Source of the DNA: Prolixibacteraceae bacterium
GTDB taxonomy: Bacteria; Bacteroidota; Bacteroidia; Bacteroidales; Prolixibacteraceae
Reading direction: 5' to 3'
Length of the DNA: 47,204 nucleotides
Assembly: GCA_028282705.1 (NCBI GenBank)
Contig: JANQHI010000029.1
Coordinates: 1 to 47,204, forward strand
This document shows positions 44,464-47,204 of the stretch, in pieces. The position numbers were made by a program, and so were the translations under genes. Position 1 is the first letter of the stretch, and the number at the start of each line of letters is the position of its first letter. The notes beneath the pieces were generated by a model. That model was not told the DNA's origin, ran no database searches, and saw only the letters and a program-made list of their open reading frames with translations.

Positions 44464-44471
44464 CAAAAATA
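44464..44471 (-). promoter_or_regulatory. Candidate -7 element of the DUF3276 gene
   Basis: TATTTTTG on the minus strand fits TAnnTTTG and lies 36 bases before the ATG. The remaining gap to 44680 is AT-rich and shows no gene. Confidence 0.35.
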
Positions 44472-44680
44472 AAAAAATAAACGTAACTTTCTTAAAAAGT
44501 GTTAATAAACAGGCAGAAAATAGCCCAAATTATCGTTTTTGCATCCTTATTTAGACTCATTCTACACTCATTATTTCTAATTACCTCTTCCTATCAAGAT
44601 CAAAAAAGCAACAAAGAATTAATTGCTTGGTACTTGCAAATGCTTGAATTTAAACACGATAATATTGAAAAATAAAATGG

Positions 44681-45556
44681 CTACTTATATATCTCTTTTT
44701 TTGCTGATAAAAGCGTGTTATGAAGTAATGATACACGAGTCATTGGACCAACTCCCCCAGGCACAGGGGTAATATAAGAACACTTGTCAGCTACTTCTTC
44801 AAAAAGGACATCACCCTTCAACTTCCATCCCGATTTTGTTTGGTCAGATTTAACCCTGGTTGTACCCACATCAATTACCACAGCACCTTCTTTAACCATA
44901 TCTTCCTTAACAAACTCAGGGCTACCCAAGGCTGCCACCAAAATATCAGCACTTTTGCAAAGCCCTTTTAAATCTTTTGTGCGGCTATGTGCAACAGTGA
45001 CAGTAGCATTTATGCTTTTTTGAGACATCAGTACACTCAATGGGCGCCCAACAATGTTGCTACGCCCTATGACCACGCAATTTTTCCCACTGGTTTCAAT
45101 ATTATACCTTTTTAGTAATTCAATGATCCCAAATGGAGTAGCAGAAACAAATGAAGGTAAGCCAATAACTGTCCTGCCCACATTGATAGGATGGAAACCA
45201 TCCACATCTTTTTTAGGGTCAATTGCTTCAATTATTTTTTGTTCTGAAATGTGCTTAGGAAGGGGTAGCTGTACAATAAATCCGTCCAGGCTATCATCAT
45301 TGTTCAATTCATTGATCTTATTTAAAAGCTCCTCTTCTGTAACATCATCTTCAAAACGTACCAATGTTGACTTAAACCCAACTACTTCACAGTCTTTTAT
45401 TTTATAGGCTACATAGGTTTCACTTCCCCCATCATGGCCTACCAAAATAGCAGCCAAGTGTGGTGCACGCTTTCCTGTTTCAATAATATTTTTTACTTCC
45501 TGGGCAATCTCCTGTTTTATTTCAGAAGCAATTTTTTTTCCGTCAATAAGAATCAT
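44681..45556 (-). CDS. folD: Methylene-THF dehydrogenase/cyclohydrolase FolD
   Basis: FolD interconverts 5,10-methylene- and 10-formyl-tetrahydrofolate. The ATG at 45556 ([17 protein letters not shown]) gives the usual length of 291 residues; the longer open frame to 45622 would add an unrelated extension. Motifs are YVAYKIKDC with the catalytic Y and [42 protein letters not shown] and [11 protein letters not shown]. It lies 84 bases after ffh on the same strand and may be co-transcribed. Confidence 0.95.
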   Translation of the reverse strand: MILIDGKKIASEIKQEIAQEVKNIIETGKRAPHLAAILVGHDGGSETYVAYKIKDCEVVGFKSTLVRFEDDVTEEELLNKINELNNDDSLDGFIVQLPLPKHISEQKIIEAIDPKKDVDGFHPINVGRTVIGLPSFVSATPFGIIELLKRYNIETSGKNCVVIGRSNIVGRPLSVLMSQKSINATVTVAHSRTKDLKGLCKSADILVAALGSPEFVKEDMVKEGAVVIDVGTTRVKSDQTKSGWKLKGDVLFEEVADKCSYITPVPGGVGPMTRVSLLHNTLLSAKKEIYK

Positions 45557-45640
45557 TGGTATAAATTTATTTATCTCTCCTAACCTTGCAGTGAATGGAA
45601 TATTTGCCCCCTCAACTGCCAAGGAATTTTGGAGGGTTGT

Positions 45641-46978
45641 TTAGAATCTTCTTCCTTGCGTCAGGCCTCCCATCATTCTTTGGACATTCTTACCCTGGGA
45701 TACCATTTTCATCATTTTCCTGGTTTCAGTAAACTGTTTCAACAGCCTGTTTACTTCCTGGATATTTGTCCCTGAACCATTGGCAATCCTTTTCCTCCTG
45801 CTACCATTTAGCAAAGCTGGGTTCTCCCTTTCTGCTGGTGTCATTGAAAAAATAATTGCTTCAATATGTTTAAAGGCATCATCATCCATTTCCACATTTT
45901 TCAAAGCTTTCCCCATCCCAGGGATCATTGAAGCCACATCTTTTAGGTTACCCATTTTTTTGATCTGGTTGATCTGTTTTAAGAAATCATTGAAGTTGAA
46001 CTGGTTTTTTGCCAGTTTTTGTTGCAGCTTCTTGGCTTCAGCCTCATCAAATTGCTCCTGTGCCTTTTCAACCAGTGAAACAATATCGCCCATCCCAAGT
46101 ATCCTATCAGCCATCCTGTCTGGGTGGAATACATCAAGGGCATCCATCTTCTCGCCAGTACCAACAAATTTAATGGGCTTGTTCACTACTGACCTTATGG
46201 ATAAAGCAGCACCACCACGTGTATCACCATCCAGCTTAGTCAGCACAACCCCATCAAAATCAAGGCGTTCATTAAATTCTTTAGCTGTATTTACTGCATC
46301 CTGACCTGTCATTGAGTCAACTACAAAAAGTATCTCTTCAGGATTAATTGCCTTTTTGATGGATGATATCTCATTCATCATTTGTTCATCAATTGCCAAA
46401 CGCCCTGCAGTATCAATTACGACCAGGTCATGCCCTTTTGATTTGGCATGTTTCACTGCTGCTTTGGCTATTTTTACAGGGTCTTTATTATCCTCTTCAG
46501 TATAAACCTGAACACCAATTTGCTCACCAAGAACTTTTAACTGTTCAATAGCTGCTGGGCGGTAAACATCACAAGCTACAAGCAAAGGGTTTTTCCCTTT
46601 TTTTGTTTTAAGCATGTTGGCCAACTTACCTGAAAAGGTAGTTTTACCAGAACCTTGCAAGCCTGACATTAAAATAACTGCTAGATTTCCTTTAGTATTA
46701 ATATCAGTGAAAGTCCCTCCCATAAGGGAAGCCAGCTCATCATGGACAATCTTTGTCATCATTTGCCCTGGCTTAACAGCAGTAAGTACCTGCTGCCCCA
46801 TGGCTTTTTTCTTGACAGTATCAGTAAATGTTTTTGCTATTTTATAGTTAACGTCAGCATCAAGCAATGCACGACGAATATCTTTCAATGTTTCAGCTAC
46901 ATTAATCTCTGTTATCCTACCCTGCCCTTTTAGCAGCTTAAATGACTTCTCCAGCCTATCACTTAAATTGTCAAACAT
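45641..46978 (-). CDS. ffh: Signal recognition particle GTPase Ffh
   Basis: Ffh binds signal peptides of nascent membrane proteins and the SRP RNA. The 445-residue protein has an N domain, a G domain with G1 GLQGSGKTT, DVYRPAAIEQLK, DTAGRL and TKLDGDTRGG, and a methionine-rich M domain (about 300-435; MIPGMGKALKN, RKRIANGSGT). The C-terminus ends in MMGGLTQGRRF. Length and order are standard. Confidence 0.96.
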   Translation of the reverse strand: MFDNLSDRLEKSFKLLKGQGRITEINVAETLKDIRRALLDADVNYKIAKTFTDTVKKKAMGQQVLTAVKPGQMMTKIVHDELASLMGGTFTDINTKGNLAVILMSGLQGSGKTTFSGKLANMLKTKKGKNPLLVACDVYRPAAIEQLKVLGEQIGVQVYTEEDNKDPVKIAKAAVKHAKSKGHDLVVIDTAGRLAIDEQMMNEISSIKKAINPEEILFVVDSMTGQDAVNTAKEFNERLDFDGVVLTKLDGDTRGGAALSIRSVVNKPIKFVGTGEKMDALDVFHPDRMADRILGMGDIVSLVEKAQEQFDEAEAKKLQQKLAKNQFNFNDFLKQINQIKKMGNLKDVASMIPGMGKALKNVEMDDDAFKHIEAIIFSMTPAERENPALLNGSRRKRIANGSGTNIQEVNRLLKQFTETRKMMKMVSQGKNVQRMMGGLTQGRRF

Positions 46979-47007
46979 GTTTTAAAATTTGCTTTTTTCA
47001 AGAAATG

Positions 47008-47015
47008 CAAAAATA
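47008..47015 (-). promoter_or_regulatory. Candidate -7 element of ffh
   Basis: TATTTTTG on the minus strand fits TAnnTTTG and lies 29 bases before the ffh ATG. The rest of the sequence to 47204 shows no gene. Confidence 0.4.
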
Positions 47016-47204
47016 CAAAAAATGTGTGAGTAGCCAGAAAATAATTTTGATTGGTTTTTATTAAAAAAGAATTGTCCTATAAACATATCTTTCCTTATAA
47101 TAAATCAAGTAAAAATCACACCTTCTTAGAAGGTGGCTTTGAAAAACCCCCAAAGGGGATTAAAAATCAAACCTCTTTTGCTGTTCCTCCATTCTCTTTT
47201 CTTC

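Noticed and set aside
45557-45622. N-terminal extension of FolD
   Set aside because: The added 22 residues are not part of the family, and the ATG at 45556 fits the standard FolD start.
1-47204. tRNA, rRNA, prophage, toxin-antitoxin or restriction genes
   Set aside because: None was recognised in the gaps or among the credible reading frames.

Overview
The window looks like chromosomal DNA of an aerobic, AT-rich member of the Bacteroidota, probably of Cytophagales type. The evidence is a SusC/SusD pair, a type IX secretion (Por) sorting domain, a complete Bat (aerotolerance) locus, DUF1573, DUF3276 and DUF4843 families, a long-form NusB, a photolyase, and several promoters of the Bacteroidota type (TTG or TTTG, a spacer of about 19-23 bases, then TAnnTTTG). 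No rRNA, tRNA, CRISPR array, prophage or intact transposase was seen. Genus is not resolved.

Layout. 1-99: half of a MITE-like repeat cut by the window edge. 285-1686 (minus): a tightly overlapping operon of an HD phosphohydrolase, a YjbQ/UPF0047 protein and a BFD-like [2Fe-2S] protein. 1687-2068: a gene-free stretch with a possible small plus-strand transcript. 2069-2839: truA. 3009-11450: the Bat locus (MoxR ATPase, DUF58 protein, an extra membrane protein, BatA, BatB, BatC, BatD, BatE). 11604-12470: fabI with a strong terminator. 12616-13242: an orphan secreted protein.

13491-28597 is the most distinctive block. It runs: a NapH/NosR-like membrane 4Fe-4S protein with an HMA-like tail, a T9SS-exported ELWxxDGT protein built from two copies of a 431-residue unit, SusC, SusD, a DUF4843-type lipoprotein, a metzincin-like zinc protease, and a membrane-anchored AraC-type regulator with its own promoter. 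By inference this is a TonB-dependent nutrient acquisition locus (peptide, metal or metal-peptide) coupled to an electron-transfer protein at the inner membrane. It is the best candidate here for an undescribed system.

28875-39561 holds housekeeping and stress genes: a thioredoxin-like protein, pdxH, dnaX with a slippage site on a run of ten A that should give gamma and tau forms, a GT39-like glycosyltransferase, a glutathione peroxidase, a VOC protein, a GPP34-photolyase-small membrane protein operon, a threonine aldolase and a rhomboid protease. Several intergenic repeats lie between them: a second MITE copy, a hairpin cluster, GCTGGATG-like repeats and a 166-bp palindromic element.

39840-46978 is core gene territory: nusB-DUF1573-yajC, a terminator, ybbR-coaE-djlA-like, a bidirectional terminator, then on the minus strand a DUF3276 PUR-type protein, folD and ffh. 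All calls come from reading the sequence; no database search was run.
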